A stretch of 64,000 nt of DNA from an uncultured Collinsella sp. GTDB lineage: Bacteria > Actinomycetota > Coriobacteriia > Coriobacteriales > Coriobacteriaceae. The stretch is taken from contig CALFDJ010000008.1 in assembly GCA_937950325.1 (NCBI GenBank), positions 86,110-150,109 of the forward strand. Reading direction: 5' to 3'. The notes below the pieces were generated by a model that was given only the letters and a program-made list of their open reading frames with translations, did no database searches and had not been told where the DNA came from. A program made the position numbers and the translations under genes. Positions 32,768 through 42,192 of the stretch are shown one piece after another. Positions within the stretch are counted from its first letter, which is position 1, and every line of letters begins with the position of its first letter.

Positions 32768-34957
32768 CTAGATTAATTTAGTACTCTCCAGCTTTTCGAT
32801 AATCCAGTCGTTGGCCTTGATGACCGGACGGCGGAAGACGACGCCCAGTGCCAGCGACGGAATCAGATAGCTCGCCAGAATGCCCAGCTCAACCCAGTAC
32901 TCCATATGGTAGGCGCCAGCCATGGCGGCATGCATGGCGTTAATGCCATGGGTAAACGGCAGGAACGGATAGATCGCCTGGAACACAGGGCCGGTCATCT
33001 CGATGGGGAACGTACCGCCCGAACCGCCGACCTGCATGACCAGCAGCACGACGGCGAGCGCCTTGCCGATATCGCCAAACGAAACCGTAAGCGTGTAGAC
33101 GATATTGGAGAACACGAGACTCGCGACCCAGCCCGCCAGCACAAACTGCAGCGGGTCGTCGCACTGGATGCCAAAGAACAGGATGTCGCCCGCGCACACG
33201 AGCGTTGCCTGCAGCAGGGCCAGACCGCCAAAGAACAGATAACGGCCCAGGTAGATCTCGTGCAAGCGCACGGGGATCAGCTCATTGATGAGTTCGTCGT
33301 CAACCGAGACCTTCATCATGGCCGCCAGCACGATCGAGCCGACCCAGAGCGACAGAATCGTGTAGAACGGTGCCATGGCCGAACCGTAGTTGCGGATCGG
33401 ATAGACCGGCTTGCGATCGAGCGCGACGGGGCCGGAAAGCGACACGGCCAGACCCTCGGGATCATTGCCGATCATCGTCTTGATCGTAGCGAGGTCATCC
33501 GACATCAAGGCGCCGTCGAGCTCGTCCTTAAACGCGCTGATCTTGTCCGACGCCTCGCCCAGCTGATCAGAAGCCTTGTTGACCAGCTTTGCAGCCTTGG
33601 AGAGGCCCTTTGCCAGCGAACCGGATGCGTCGGTCAGGCCGCCTACGGCGCTATCCAAGTCGCCCGAGATGCCATCAAGCGAGTCCAAAATGCCCGAAAC
33701 CGTCTTCTTGAGCTCCTTGGCCTTAACCGAGAACGTGGAATCGTAATCGGATTTGGCACCCGCGATGCCGGCCTTGGCATCGGCGATGGCCTGATCGACC
33801 TCGGCACGCGAGTTGTTGACCTCGGCCATGCTATCGGAGAGAGACTTCGCGGTGGCCGCCAGATCCTTGGCATTGTTGCGGTACTCAACGGCGATTCTGC
33901 CCAGCGACGTCGCGGCGGACTTGAGGCCGTCCTTCAAATTCTCATCGCTCACCTGGTCGGCAAGGCTGCGGAGCTGATCGGCCACTGTATCGATATCCTT
34001 GGCGCGCGCATTGAGGGCCGCAGCGGCATCGTTGAGTTGGGACACCGTAAGGTAGACATGCTGGTTTGCGGTGTAGAACGCCTTCGCGAACTCGGCAGAC
34101 ACATTGTCGAACGAACCCGCACTTCCATCGATTGCGGCATCGATGGCATCGTTTGCCGCCTTAAGCGCTTCTTTGGAATCATCGATACCGCTCTTGACAT
34201 GCTCCATCAGCTGCTTCGTTGACTCATCGACCGTGCCCGTCTGCTTGAGCATGCCGCTCGCCGACGTCAGCGAATCGGACGTGGAGCTCAAAATGCCCGC
34301 AAGCGACGTTGCGCTGGCCTGAACGTCCTGCAGGTCCTGGACCGAATCGCCGAGCGTCGAGGACAGGTTGGCGATAAAGTTGCTGACCTGGTCGGTGCTC
34401 ATGTAATCGAGCAGGCTGGACACCGTCTTAAGACCGATGCTCGTAATGGTCTCGGTAAAAGTTTTGTTAACCTGGCTCTGGACGGCGCTCGAACCCTTCT
34501 CGGTCACGATCTGCGCAATGGCGTTGGCCTTCTGATTCTCGTAGAACTCGATATCGGCATGCTTCACGTCGGTCGAGAAAAGCGTCATCATGTCAGCGCT
34601 AAACGTTTTGGGGATAACGACGGCAGCATAGTACGCGCCCGACTTAACGCCCTCGATAGCCTTTTCGCGATTGTTGAGCACAACCCAATCGAAGCTCTCG
34701 TTGCCGCGTAGGGTGGCGGTCACGTTTTCGCCCACGTTAACCTCGACGGGGATCAAATCGCTCTCGTAACCCTCATCGGTGTTGACCACGGCGATCTTAA
34801 GATTGCCGGTGTTGCCGTACGGATCCCAGCTGCCGGCGATGTTAAACCACGCGTACAGACACGGTACGATAATGAGGCCCATCACGACAACCAAGCCGAT
34901 CACGGAGCGAGACACGTTTTGGACATCGCGCTTAAACAGATGCAGGATGTTCTTCAT
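32768..34957 (-). CDS. YhgE/Pip domain membrane protein (second of pair)
   Basis: A 729-residue protein. An N-terminal transmembrane helix (SVIGLVVVMGLIIVPCLYAWFNI, about 18-40) is followed by the YhgE/Pip extracellular domain containing WDPYGNTGNLKIAVVNTDEGY. A long coiled-coil-rich region (about 190-500) and a C-terminal five- to six-helix ABC-2-type membrane domain follow. The family includes the lactococcal phage infection protein and type VII secretion-linked EsaA-like proteins; its job here is unknown. The ATG follows the upstream gene's TAA with no gap, and a perfect AAAGGAGGTGA lies inside that gene, so translation is coupled. Confidence 0.88.
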   Translation of the reverse strand: MKNILHLFKRDVQNVSRSVIGLVVVMGLIIVPCLYAWFNIAGSWDPYGNTGNLKIAVVNTDEGYESDLIPVEVNVGENVTATLRGNESFDWVVLNNREKAIEGVKSGAYYAAVVIPKTFSADMMTLFSTDVKHADIEFYENQKANAIAQIVTEKGSSAVQSQVNKTFTETITSIGLKTVSSLLDYMSTDQVSNFIANLSSTLGDSVQDLQDVQASATSLAGILSSTSDSLTSASGMLKQTGTVDESTKQLMEHVKSGIDDSKEALKAANDAIDAAIDGSAGSFDNVSAEFAKAFYTANQHVYLTVSQLNDAAAALNARAKDIDTVADQLRSLADQVSDENLKDGLKSAATSLGRIAVEYRNNAKDLAATAKSLSDSMAEVNNSRAEVDQAIADAKAGIAGAKSDYDSTFSVKAKELKKTVSGILDSLDGISGDLDSAVGGLTDASGSLAKGLSKAAKLVNKASDQLGEASDKISAFKDELDGALMSDDLATIKTMIGNDPEGLAVSLSGPVALDRKPVYPIRNYGSAMAPFYTILSLWVGSIVLAAMMKVSVDDELINELIPVRLHEIYLGRYLFFGGLALLQATLVCAGDILFFGIQCDDPLQFVLAGWVASLVFSNIVYTLTVSFGDIGKALAVVLLVMQVGGSGGTFPIEMTGPVFQAIYPFLPFTHGINAMHAAMAGAYHMEYWVELGILASYLIPSLALGVVFRRPVIKANDWIIEKLESTKLI

Positions 34958-37738
34958 TTATGCCTCACCTCCTTTGGAGTGCTTGCCAAGCGCGGTGGTA
35001 TCTCCATCATTTGTGGCTGTGCTGTCGCTGCCCTGAGATTTATGGTGCGAGCCGATATGCGGCAAGCGGCCCGTGGACTGATCGCCGCCCTTGGCACCAC
35101 GCTCGCTGGCGTTGAGGCCAAACATGTGGCGGGCGGCAGGAATGGCGGCCGTGTGTTCGCGCATCTCGCGACGCAGGTCCTCATCCGAAAGCGCCGAGAT
35201 GCGCATCTGGGTATTGAGGCTCGCTCGGATATATTCGATATTGATAAGCCAGCCGCAGATGGCAATAACCGAGATGATCCAAATGACAAGCAGGATGATC
35301 TTGCCGTTATTGTCGATATCGAGAACCGTCGACAGGACAAAGAGCAGGACCTGAACGCCCACCACGGCGGCAAAACCGCCCTTGATGTAGTACGGGTAGC
35401 GATGTTCAAAGGCGACCGCATGATCGAGCAGTTCGCGACGGTACGAATCGGAATCGAGCATGACGCGCATGGCCGTGCGCAGCGAGTAGCGCTGGCGCGG
35501 CAGGTCGTTGGACTCGCAAATCATCATACCGGTCGTGGAGAGCTGTTTATCAAAGAGCAGGTTAAGGTTGAGCAGCAGCGGACGCAGCTGCAGGCCGATA
35601 AAGAGCGCCACGATCAAGAACACGCCCAGAATGCACAGGTTAAACAGGTAGTTGAACGAATACATGCCGCCGACCGTCTCGCGCAGCAGATTGATGCCGT
35701 AGGTAAAGGGCAGCAGCGGGTGCAGCCACTGGAAGAAGCCGGGCATCATCTCGATGGGGTACATGCCCGACGAACCCGGGATCTGCACGATGACGAGAAT
35801 GACGCCGATAGCCTTGCCGATATGCTTAAACGTGGTGGACAGCGCATAGATGATATTGACGTAGGTGAACGAAATGGCGATGCCGCCCAGCACGAACAGC
35901 AGCGGGCTGACGCACTGCACGCCAATCACCAGATCGCCTACCGTAACGATAATGGCCTGCAACGCGCCCAGGATCACCATGAGCAACCAGCGGCCAAAGT
36001 AGCCTTGGCGCGCCGTAAAGCTGCCAACACCTTCACGGTCGACCTCGAGCTTGTAAATGGCGATGAGCACATAGCCGCCCACCCAAAGCGCCAGATTGGT
36101 GTAGAAGGGGGCAATGCCCGAGCCGAAGCTCTTAACCGGATAGATCGACTTGGACGCGAGCTCAACCGGAGATGCCATGAAGTCTGCGACGTCATTGACG
36201 TCGACGCCCATCAGGTCGGCCAGCTCGCCCATGGACTCGGAGGTCTGTAGCGCCGCGATGTCGTTGGCGGCGGTTGCGAGCTTGTCCTGGACCTTGGCAA
36301 GCGAGGAATCGGTCTGGGACAGCGTGGTCTTGGCCTGGCCGAGCGTAGCGTTAAGCTGCGAAAGCGTACCGCGCGCGCTTGCAATCGTGGGCGTGAGGCC
36401 AGATACGATACCCGTCAAATCACCCGAGACGGCGGCAAAGGAATCAAGCGCGCTCGAGGCCTTCGGCAGCGCGTTTTGACCCAGGTCCGTCTGGGCCTGG
36501 CCAAGGTTGGTCGCACCGGTCTGAATTGCGTTATTGATAGCGTCGCTGGCACCCGAGACAGCCGCGGCGTCATTCGCCATGGCGCTCGACTGCGCAGACA
36601 GACCGTCCTTGATGCTCTGAAGCTTTTCATTCTGCTCTCGAAGCAAATCGATGGTCGATACAATGCGCGCGTCAATTTCCTCGGAACCTGTCGACGTGTC
36701 ATTGGCGAGAATCTCTAAGTGCCCGATAACGGCCTTATTGTGGTCGATCGTCGCTTGGAGAGACTCAAGCGAGTTGTCGATACGGGTGGTCGTAGATGTG
36801 ACCGTGCCCGTCAGCTTGCCGATGGCAGCGTTCGCAGAGGCCGACGTCTTGGTAAGCGCAAGGCTGCCTTCCGAGAGCGCCTTGGAGAGCGAGGCGATAG
36901 AGTTGCCCGCCGTGGTGCGAGCTTCGCCCAGCAGGTCGTTACCCTGAGAGATCGCCTGCGTCAGTGACGGCGCCTGACCCTGCAGGCCGGCAAGTGCCGC
37001 ATCGGCCGAGGCGATGGCGCCACTCGTCTTATCGATGGCGGCATTCATGTCGCCAATCGAATCGTGCACCTCGCCCAAGGTATCGGATGCCTCGGAGACA
37101 GAACTTGCCAACGAATCCTGAGTCTGAGTTGCCTTGTCCTTTAAATCGACTCCGGCATCCTTGGCAATACTGGCAACGGTCTCGCCCACCGTGGAGACAA
37201 ATTCCGAGTTGATCTGCTTCTCGATGGTACTTGCACCGGTGTCGGTAACCTTGGGTGCAATGGCGCTCTTCTTCTCATTGACGTAGTACGTAAGCTTGGG
37301 CTGATGGTAGTTGCCGTCGAGCATCGAAACCAGGTTATCCGAGAAGTTCTTGGGGATTACGATGGCCGCATAGTACTCACCACTCTCGACGCCCTCCTTG
37401 GCATCGGCCGCCGAATCGACGAAGGTCCAGCCCAGCTGATCGTTCTCCTCGAGCTGATCGACGACCTGGTCGCCCGCGTTGAGATCGCCCACCAGGTCGT
37501 TCTGAGTGCCCTGATCGTTGTTGGCGATGGCAATCTTGATGCCCTGGGTGTTTCCGTACGGATCCCAGTTTGCCACGATGTTGTACCAGGCATACAGTGA
37601 GGGAATAACGCACACGCCGAGGGTAACCACCAAGGCAACGGGGTTCACAAGCAGTCGCTTAATGTCGCGCTTAAATATCGCAAAGGAGACCTTTGCATTG
37701 GATAGTTTGCTGCCGAGACTCACGCTTGGACCATCCAT
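34958..37738 (-). CDS. YhgE/Pip domain membrane protein (first of pair)
   Basis: About 926 residues with the same plan as the downstream paralogue: helix VALVVTLGVCVIPSLYAW, WDPYGNTQGIKIAIANNDQG, a long helical region (about 210-560), and a membrane domain. It adds a polar C-terminal tail of about 150 residues after a further pair of helices. Starts at 37807 (TTG), 37774 or 37738 are all possible; I chose 37738 as it best matches the paralogue. It may pump or anchor cell-surface components. No dedicated regulator gene adjoins. Confidence 0.85.
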   Translation of the reverse strand: MDGPSVSLGSKLSNAKVSFAIFKRDIKRLLVNPVALVVTLGVCVIPSLYAWYNIVANWDPYGNTQGIKIAIANNDQGTQNDLVGDLNAGDQVVDQLEENDQLGWTFVDSAADAKEGVESGEYYAAIVIPKNFSDNLVSMLDGNYHQPKLTYYVNEKKSAIAPKVTDTGASTIEKQINSEFVSTVGETVASIAKDAGVDLKDKATQTQDSLASSVSEASDTLGEVHDSIGDMNAAIDKTSGAIASADAALAGLQGQAPSLTQAISQGNDLLGEARTTAGNSIASLSKALSEGSLALTKTSASANAAIGKLTGTVTSTTTRIDNSLESLQATIDHNKAVIGHLEILANDTSTGSEEIDARIVSTIDLLREQNEKLQSIKDGLSAQSSAMANDAAAVSGASDAINNAIQTGATNLGQAQTDLGQNALPKASSALDSFAAVSGDLTGIVSGLTPTIASARGTLSQLNATLGQAKTTLSQTDSSLAKVQDKLATAANDIAALQTSESMGELADLMGVDVNDVADFMASPVELASKSIYPVKSFGSGIAPFYTNLALWVGGYVLIAIYKLEVDREGVGSFTARQGYFGRWLLMVILGALQAIIVTVGDLVIGVQCVSPLLFVLGGIAISFTYVNIIYALSTTFKHIGKAIGVILVIVQIPGSSGMYPIEMMPGFFQWLHPLLPFTYGINLLRETVGGMYSFNYLFNLCILGVFLIVALFIGLQLRPLLLNLNLLFDKQLSTTGMMICESNDLPRQRYSLRTAMRVMLDSDSYRRELLDHAVAFEHRYPYYIKGGFAAVVGVQVLLFVLSTVLDIDNNGKIILLVIWIISVIAICGWLINIEYIRASLNTQMRISALSDEDLRREMREHTAAIPAARHMFGLNASERGAKGGDQSTGRLPHIGSHHKSQGSDSTATNDGDTTALGKHSKGGEA

Positions 37739-37854
37739 CCTGTCGTTAAATCGAATCGTACTATCGACAACCATTGTACGTAGGCGCTTTAACGTCTCAA
37801 AGCACAATGGTGTTGAGTTTTGCGGGTAGCAATATACTACGAAGACAAATTAAC

Positions 37855-37866
37855 GTACAGTTGTAC
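37855..37866. promoter_or_regulatory. Palindrome ahead of the YhgE pair
   Basis: GTACAGTTGTAC, a 5-2-5 palindrome, sits in an AT-rich stretch 117 bases upstream of the chosen start. It is a plausible operator; no protein can be assigned. Confidence 0.35.
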
Positions 37867-37924
37867 AGTATCTATAATTTCAGCAGGTCACAAAACCACA
37901 ACCCCGACAAATAATTGATCCCTT

Positions 37925-38007
37925 GGGGACGGAGGAAAACGAGAGTGGAAAATCTCCCACTTCAAGCCCGCATTCGAGCCAAAAGTGGGAGATTATCCAC
38001 TCTCGTT
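37925..38007. repeat. GGGGACGGAGGAAAAC repeat plus 70-base hairpin, htpG terminator
   Basis: GGGGACGGAGGAAAACG also occurs at 29331. Here it leads into arms 37938-37962 and 37983-38007 that pair at 24 of 25 positions around a 20-base loop. The hairpin lies 31 bases after the htpG stop. Nothing else is seen in the 299-base gap except the promoter of the YhgE pair. Confidence 0.75.
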
Positions 38008-38037
38008 CTAATCTAGTTACGGTGCCGTATCCCCGAA

Positions 38038-40062
38038 CTACATCAAGTTGCAAACAGCCGCCGCGAAGGCTACGGGGTCCTCGGGGAGGATGCCCTCGAC
38101 CAGCAGGGCCTGGTCATAGAGCAAACCGGAGTACTGCTTGATCTTGTCGGCGTCGCCCGCCTTCTGAGCGGCGACGAGCTTGGAAAAGACCGGGTGCTTG
38201 GCGTTGAGCTCGAGCACGCGCTGGCTCTTGGGCATACCGTCGGGCGCGCCCTCGGGACCCTTCTGGAGCACCTTCTCCATCTCGAGCGAAAGCGGGCCCT
38301 CGGTGGTGATGCACGCGGGAGCATCGGTCAGGCGCGCAGAGACGGCAACCTTCTCGACCTTGTCGCCGAGTGCCTCCTTCATGGCGTTAAAGAGGTCCTC
38401 GTTCTCCTTGGTGGCGTCCTCGGCCTCCTTTTTCTCGTCCTCGGTCGCCAGGTCAAGATCACCGGTTGCGACGTTCTTGAGCTCCAGGTGACGATCCTCA
38501 ACCTCGGGCTCGGCACCATCGGCCACGGCCTTCTCGGCAGCCTCGCGGGCGGCATCGTCCTCGTAGATCTTGGGCATATCGGCGGCAACGTACTCACGCA
38601 TAGCCTGGAAGGTGAACTCATCCACGTCCTGCGTCAGCAGCAGCACGTCATAGCCGCGGTCGAGCACGCCCTTTACCACGGGCATCTTGGCCAAGCGCTC
38701 ACGCGAGTCGCCGGCGGCGTAGTAGATGGCCTTCTGATCCTCGGGCATGCCCTTGGCATACTCGGCCAGGGTAATCATCTTCTGTTCCTTGGCAGACCAG
38801 AACAGCAACAGATCGGCGAGCTCATCGGCCTTCATGCCATAGCTCGAGTAGATGCCGTACTTAAGACCGCGGCCAAAGTTCTCAAAGAACTTCTCGTAGG
38901 CCTCGCGGTCGTTGTCACGCATATCCTCAAGGTCGGCGGTGATCTTCTTTTCCACACGCTTGGCGATGGCCTTGAGCTGACGGTTCTGCTGCAGCGTCTC
39001 ACGCGAGATGTTGAGCGACACATCGGCGGAATCCACGACGCCGCGGACAAAGTTGTAGTAGTCGGGCAGCAGGTCGTCGCACTTCTCCATGATCAGGACG
39101 TTGGAGCTGTAGAGTGCCAGACCCTTCTCGTAATCCTTGCTGTACAGATCGAACGGCGCGCGGCCCGGCACAAACAGCAGGGCATCGTACTCGAGCGTGC
39201 CCTCGGCATGGAAGCTGATGGTGCGCGCAGGATCGTCAAAGTCGTGGAACGTGGACTTGTAGAACTCGTCGTAGTCCTTCTGCTCAACATCGGAGCTGCG
39301 CTTTTTCCAAATCGGTGTCATGGAATTGACGGTCTCGAGCTCCTGGTAGTCCTCGTACTCGGGCTTGTAATCGTCGCCGGCGTCCTCGGGCTTGGGTTTC
39401 TGGCGGCTCTTGGACACCATCATCTGAATCGGGTAGCGCACATAGTTGCTGTACTGCTGAATCAGGCTCTTGAGACCCCACTCGGTCAGGAAGCGATCGT
39501 AGGTCTCGGCCTCGCCGTCGGCATCGAGCTTCTCGTTCTCGCGCAGCGTCAGGATGACATCGGTACCGTGCTCGGCGCGCTCACCGTCCTCGATGGTGTA
39601 GCCCTCAAGACCGTCGGATTCCCACACATGGGCGACATCCTCGCCATAGGCGCGGCTGACGACCTTCACATGGCTGGCGACCATAAAAGCCGAGTAGAAG
39701 CCCACGCCAAACTGGCCGATGATGTCGACATCCGAACCCTGCTGCTCGGCGTTCTCGGTCTTAAACTCCTCGGAGCCGGAATGGGCGATGGTGCCCAGAT
39801 TGCGCTCGAGCTCCTCGGCGGTCATGCCAATGCCGTTATCCGAGATGGTAATGGTGCGGGCGTCTTTATCAAAGGAAACGCGAATAGCCAGGTCGCCCTG
39901 GTCGATCTTGACGCTCGGATCCTGCAGGCTCTTAAAGTTGAGCTTGTCGACGGCGTCGCTCGCGTTAGAGATAAGCTCGCGCAGGAAGATTTCCTTATTG
40001 GTGTAGATGGAGTTGATCATGAGGTCGAGCAGTTTTTTGCTCTCGGTCTTAAATTGACGCAT
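38038..40062 (-). CDS. htpG: Chaperone HtpG (Hsp90)
   Basis: A 674-residue Hsp90. The ATP-binding Bergerat fold shows ELISNASDAVDKL, SDNGIGMT and GQFGVGFYSAF. The middle domain includes the catalytic-loop region NISRETLQQNRQLKAI, and the C-terminal dimerisation domain is complete. The acidic segment around residues 500-560 is longer than in E. coli. The start MRQFKTES follows AAAGGA. Monocistronic. Confidence 0.96.
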   Translation of the reverse strand: MRQFKTESKKLLDLMINSIYTNKEIFLRELISNASDAVDKLNFKSLQDPSVKIDQGDLAIRVSFDKDARTITISDNGIGMTAEELERNLGTIAHSGSEEFKTENAEQQGSDVDIIGQFGVGFYSAFMVASHVKVVSRAYGEDVAHVWESDGLEGYTIEDGERAEHGTDVILTLRENEKLDADGEAETYDRFLTEWGLKSLIQQYSNYVRYPIQMMVSKSRQKPKPEDAGDDYKPEYEDYQELETVNSMTPIWKKRSSDVEQKDYDEFYKSTFHDFDDPARTISFHAEGTLEYDALLFVPGRAPFDLYSKDYEKGLALYSSNVLIMEKCDDLLPDYYNFVRGVVDSADVSLNISRETLQQNRQLKAIAKRVEKKITADLEDMRDNDREAYEKFFENFGRGLKYGIYSSYGMKADELADLLLFWSAKEQKMITLAEYAKGMPEDQKAIYYAAGDSRERLAKMPVVKGVLDRGYDVLLLTQDVDEFTFQAMREYVAADMPKIYEDDAAREAAEKAVADGAEPEVEDRHLELKNVATGDLDLATEDEKKEAEDATKENEDLFNAMKEALGDKVEKVAVSARLTDAPACITTEGPLSLEMEKVLQKGPEGAPDGMPKSQRVLELNAKHPVFSKLVAAQKAGDADKIKQYSGLLYDQALLVEGILPEDPVAFAAAVCNLM

Positions 40063-40142
40063 GTGCAATCCTTTCGCGCTACCCCCGTCCGCAAAAACGG
40101 CCCGGTCGCCCGAGCCGCATCGCAGACCTGCTATGTTCAGAC

Positions 40143-40745
40143 TTAGATTTTATAACCCATTAGCGCGCATATATACATACGGAATCGAAAAACTGTATGT
40201 CTAAGCGCTCCGATGCGCCAATTGCCAAGGAGCGTCCCCAACTGCCGGCAGAAAAGGAACGTCCCTATCTGCCATCTACGCGCTTGGCCCTCGTCTTCGT
40301 AATCTACCGGGGCAATTTGCGTGTAGCCCGCCTTTGCATAGAGCGGCAGCACGTATTCCTGCGCATGCAGCTTAATAAGCTTAGCGCCGGCATTGCATGC
40401 ACACGCAGCACTGGCCTCGACGATCGCACTCGCCAGTCCGCGACGACGCATAGCCGGCAGCACGGCGACGCGCCCCATAATGTAGGTCTCCCCCGCCGCA
40501 ACGCCTTCGTCCATGTCGCATGCCGGCAACACCGGGGGCTCTGCGTCAACCACGCGCTCAAGCTCTTCGGGAAACACGCGCGAGCAACCGGCAAGCTCGC
40601 CGTCTACATAGAGCGTCACATGAATGCAGCTCTGATCCTTGTCGATAGCGTCGAACTCATTCTCGTAGCCCTGCTCGTCTATAAAAACGACGCGGCGCAC
40701 CAACGCCGCGTCATCAAAGCATCCCGTCTTAAGTTGGATATCCAT
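40143..40745 (-). CDS. GNAT N-acetyltransferase with a repeat-derived C-terminus
   Basis: A 200-residue frame. Residues 1-155 form an ElaA-like acetyltransferase: the acceptor region is VVFIDEQGYENEFD, and the acetyl-CoA loop is MGRVAVLPAMRRRGLASAIV. The last 45 residues are not of this family. Codons about 158-173 are made from two 20-base direct repeats (40227-40246 and 40254-40273, GGCAG...GGGACG type on the minus strand) that look intergenic. The original stop was probably lost or the end replaced by a repeat. The substrate is unknown. Confidence 0.75.
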   Translation of the reverse strand: MDIQLKTGCFDDAALVRRVVFIDEQGYENEFDAIDKDQSCIHVTLYVDGELAGCSRVFPEELERVVDAEPPVLPACDMDEGVAAGETYIMGRVAVLPAMRRRGLASAIVEASAACACNAGAKLIKLHAQEYVLPLYAKAGYTQIAPVDYEDEGQARRWQIGTFLFCRQLGTLLGNWRIGALRHTVFRFRMYICALMGYKI

Positions 40746-40784
40746 GGCTGCCCTTTCATTCAATGCGAACGTTAGGGACAGATA

Positions 40785-41435
40785 TTAGCGAAAATGAGCT
40801 CCGCGCACGCTAAACTTCGCGCGAGCCTTCGCCAGGCAGTCGTAATGACCCACGTTATGGGCATCGCTCGCGATGAAGCTGTACAGGTTCTGATCGAACA
40901 GGCGCTGTGCCGGCTTTTTCTCGCGACCAAAGCGACCGCCGGCAATAAAGTCCGCCGAAGCCTGCAGCTTGCAGCCCATATCGACCAGGCGCTCCGCCAC
41001 GCTTACATCCTTTTGAACCGCACGATAGCGCTCAGGATGAGCGATAATCACCTGGTAGCCACGGCACTGCAAATCGTAAATCGTGTTCTCGTACTCTCTA
41101 AACGCATACGCATCGGCATGCGTCGAAAGCTCGAGCAGAAACTCGTTGGTCCCATCGAAATGCAAGTGCTCCGCGGCATCGATACCAAGCTCAACGAGCT
41201 TTCGATGGTTGACCTCGAAGCCCATCTGGAGCGGAAAACCGTCAGCGTTATCACGCAGCAGCTCAAAGGCATCCCACATCTTGTCGTAATCAAAATAGGG
41301 ATCACGGCAGTGAGGAGTGCAAACGATTCTGGTTACACCGGCCCGCTTGGCAGCCTCGAGCATCGCCAAGCTCTCATCGAGATCGGCGGCGCCGTCGTCT
41401 ACACCCGGCAAGATATGGCAATGAATGTCACGCAT
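40785..41435 (-). CDS. CpsB/YwqE-type tyrosine-protein phosphatase (PHP)
   Basis: A 216-residue PHP-domain phosphatase. It has the metal motifs DIHCHILPGVDDG at the N-terminus, CTPHC near 40, IIAHPERY near 130 and SDAHN near 190. In Gram-positive capsule systems CpsB removes phosphate from the tyrosine-rich tail of CpsD. It is the last gene of wzz-cpsD-cpsB, 17 bases after the kinase. No glycosyltransferase genes follow in the window, so this regulatory cassette is separate from the polysaccharide genes it would control. Confidence 0.9.
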   Translation of the reverse strand: MRDIHCHILPGVDDGAADLDESLAMLEAAKRAGVTRIVCTPHCRDPYFDYDKMWDAFELLRDNADGFPLQMGFEVNHRKLVELGIDAAEHLHFDGTNEFLLELSTHADAYAFREYENTIYDLQCRGYQVIIAHPERYRAVQKDVSVAERLVDMGCKLQASADFIAGGRFGREKKPAQRLFDQNLYSFIASDAHNVGHYDCLAKARAKFSVRGAHFR

Positions 41436-41452
41436 AGGTCAGCCTTAATCAA

Positions 41453-42190
41453 CTAAACGTTTGCTCGGTTGGTGAAGATGCCTTTTTTTGAAGTCCCCTG
41501 ATCGTCGGAGCCCTTCTTCACCTTCTTACCGTCCTTGGTGTAGTAGGAGTAGTAGTACTCGCTGGTCTCGGTCTCGCAGTAGTTCATAACGGTACCGATG
41601 AGCTTGACCTTCTCGGACTTCTTAAGCTGACCGATGGCGTTGAGCGCCTCCTCGCGCTTGGTGAAATCCTCACGCACAACAAAAAGCGCACCGTCGGTCA
41701 GACTTGCGATCTCGGCAGCATCGATGAAGGTGCCGACCGGGGGAGCATCAAAGATGACGTACTGGAACTTGGCGGACAGTGCCTTTACCAGCTTGGCAAA
41801 GCGGTGAGAGACGATGATGTCGGCAGGATTGGGAATATGCGGCTCGGCATCGAGGAAGTAGAAGTTCTTCTGACCCGTCTCGACAATCGCCTGGTCAATA
41901 GAAACCTGCTCGGAAAGGACTGCATAGAGTCCGCCGCGGGAGCGGACGCCGAGCATATCGGCAAGGGACCTGCGACGCATATCAGCCTCGACCAGCAGGA
42001 CGCTCTTGCCGCTGGTGGCGATAGCCTGGGCAAGGTTGATGGAAACCGTAGACTTGCCCTCGTTGGGAATCGAGGACGTAACGGTGATGGTGCGAATGGG
42101 GTCGTCCACGCTCGCAAAGCGGATGTTGGCCAGAAGGGTCTTGGCGGCATTCTGTACAACGAGCTTATCGGTGTTCTTTGCCTTAGCCAT
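41453..42190 (-). CDS. Capsule-type tyrosine autokinase (CpsD-like BY-kinase)
   Basis: A 245-residue P-loop kinase. Walker A is SSIPNEGKST at about 39-48, Walker A' is VLLVEAD at 64-70, and Walker B is VIFDAPP. The C-terminus has the Tyr cluster EYYYSYYTKD, the autophosphorylation tail expected of BY-kinases. It acts with the membrane Wzz/CpsC protein just upstream (2-base gap; the ribosome site is inside the wzz 3' end) to control polysaccharide chain length and export. Confidence 0.92.
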   Translation of the reverse strand: MAKAKNTDKLVVQNAAKTLLANIRFASVDDPIRTITVTSSIPNEGKSTVSINLAQAIATSGKSVLLVEADMRRRSLADMLGVRSRGGLYAVLSEQVSIDQAIVETGQKNFYFLDAEPHIPNPADIIVSHRFAKLVKALSAKFQYVIFDAPPVGTFIDAAEIASLTDGALFVVREDFTKREEALNAIGQLKKSEKVKLIGTVMNYCETETSEYYYSYYTKDGKKVKKGSDDQGTSKKGIFTNRANV

Positions 42191-42192
42191 GC

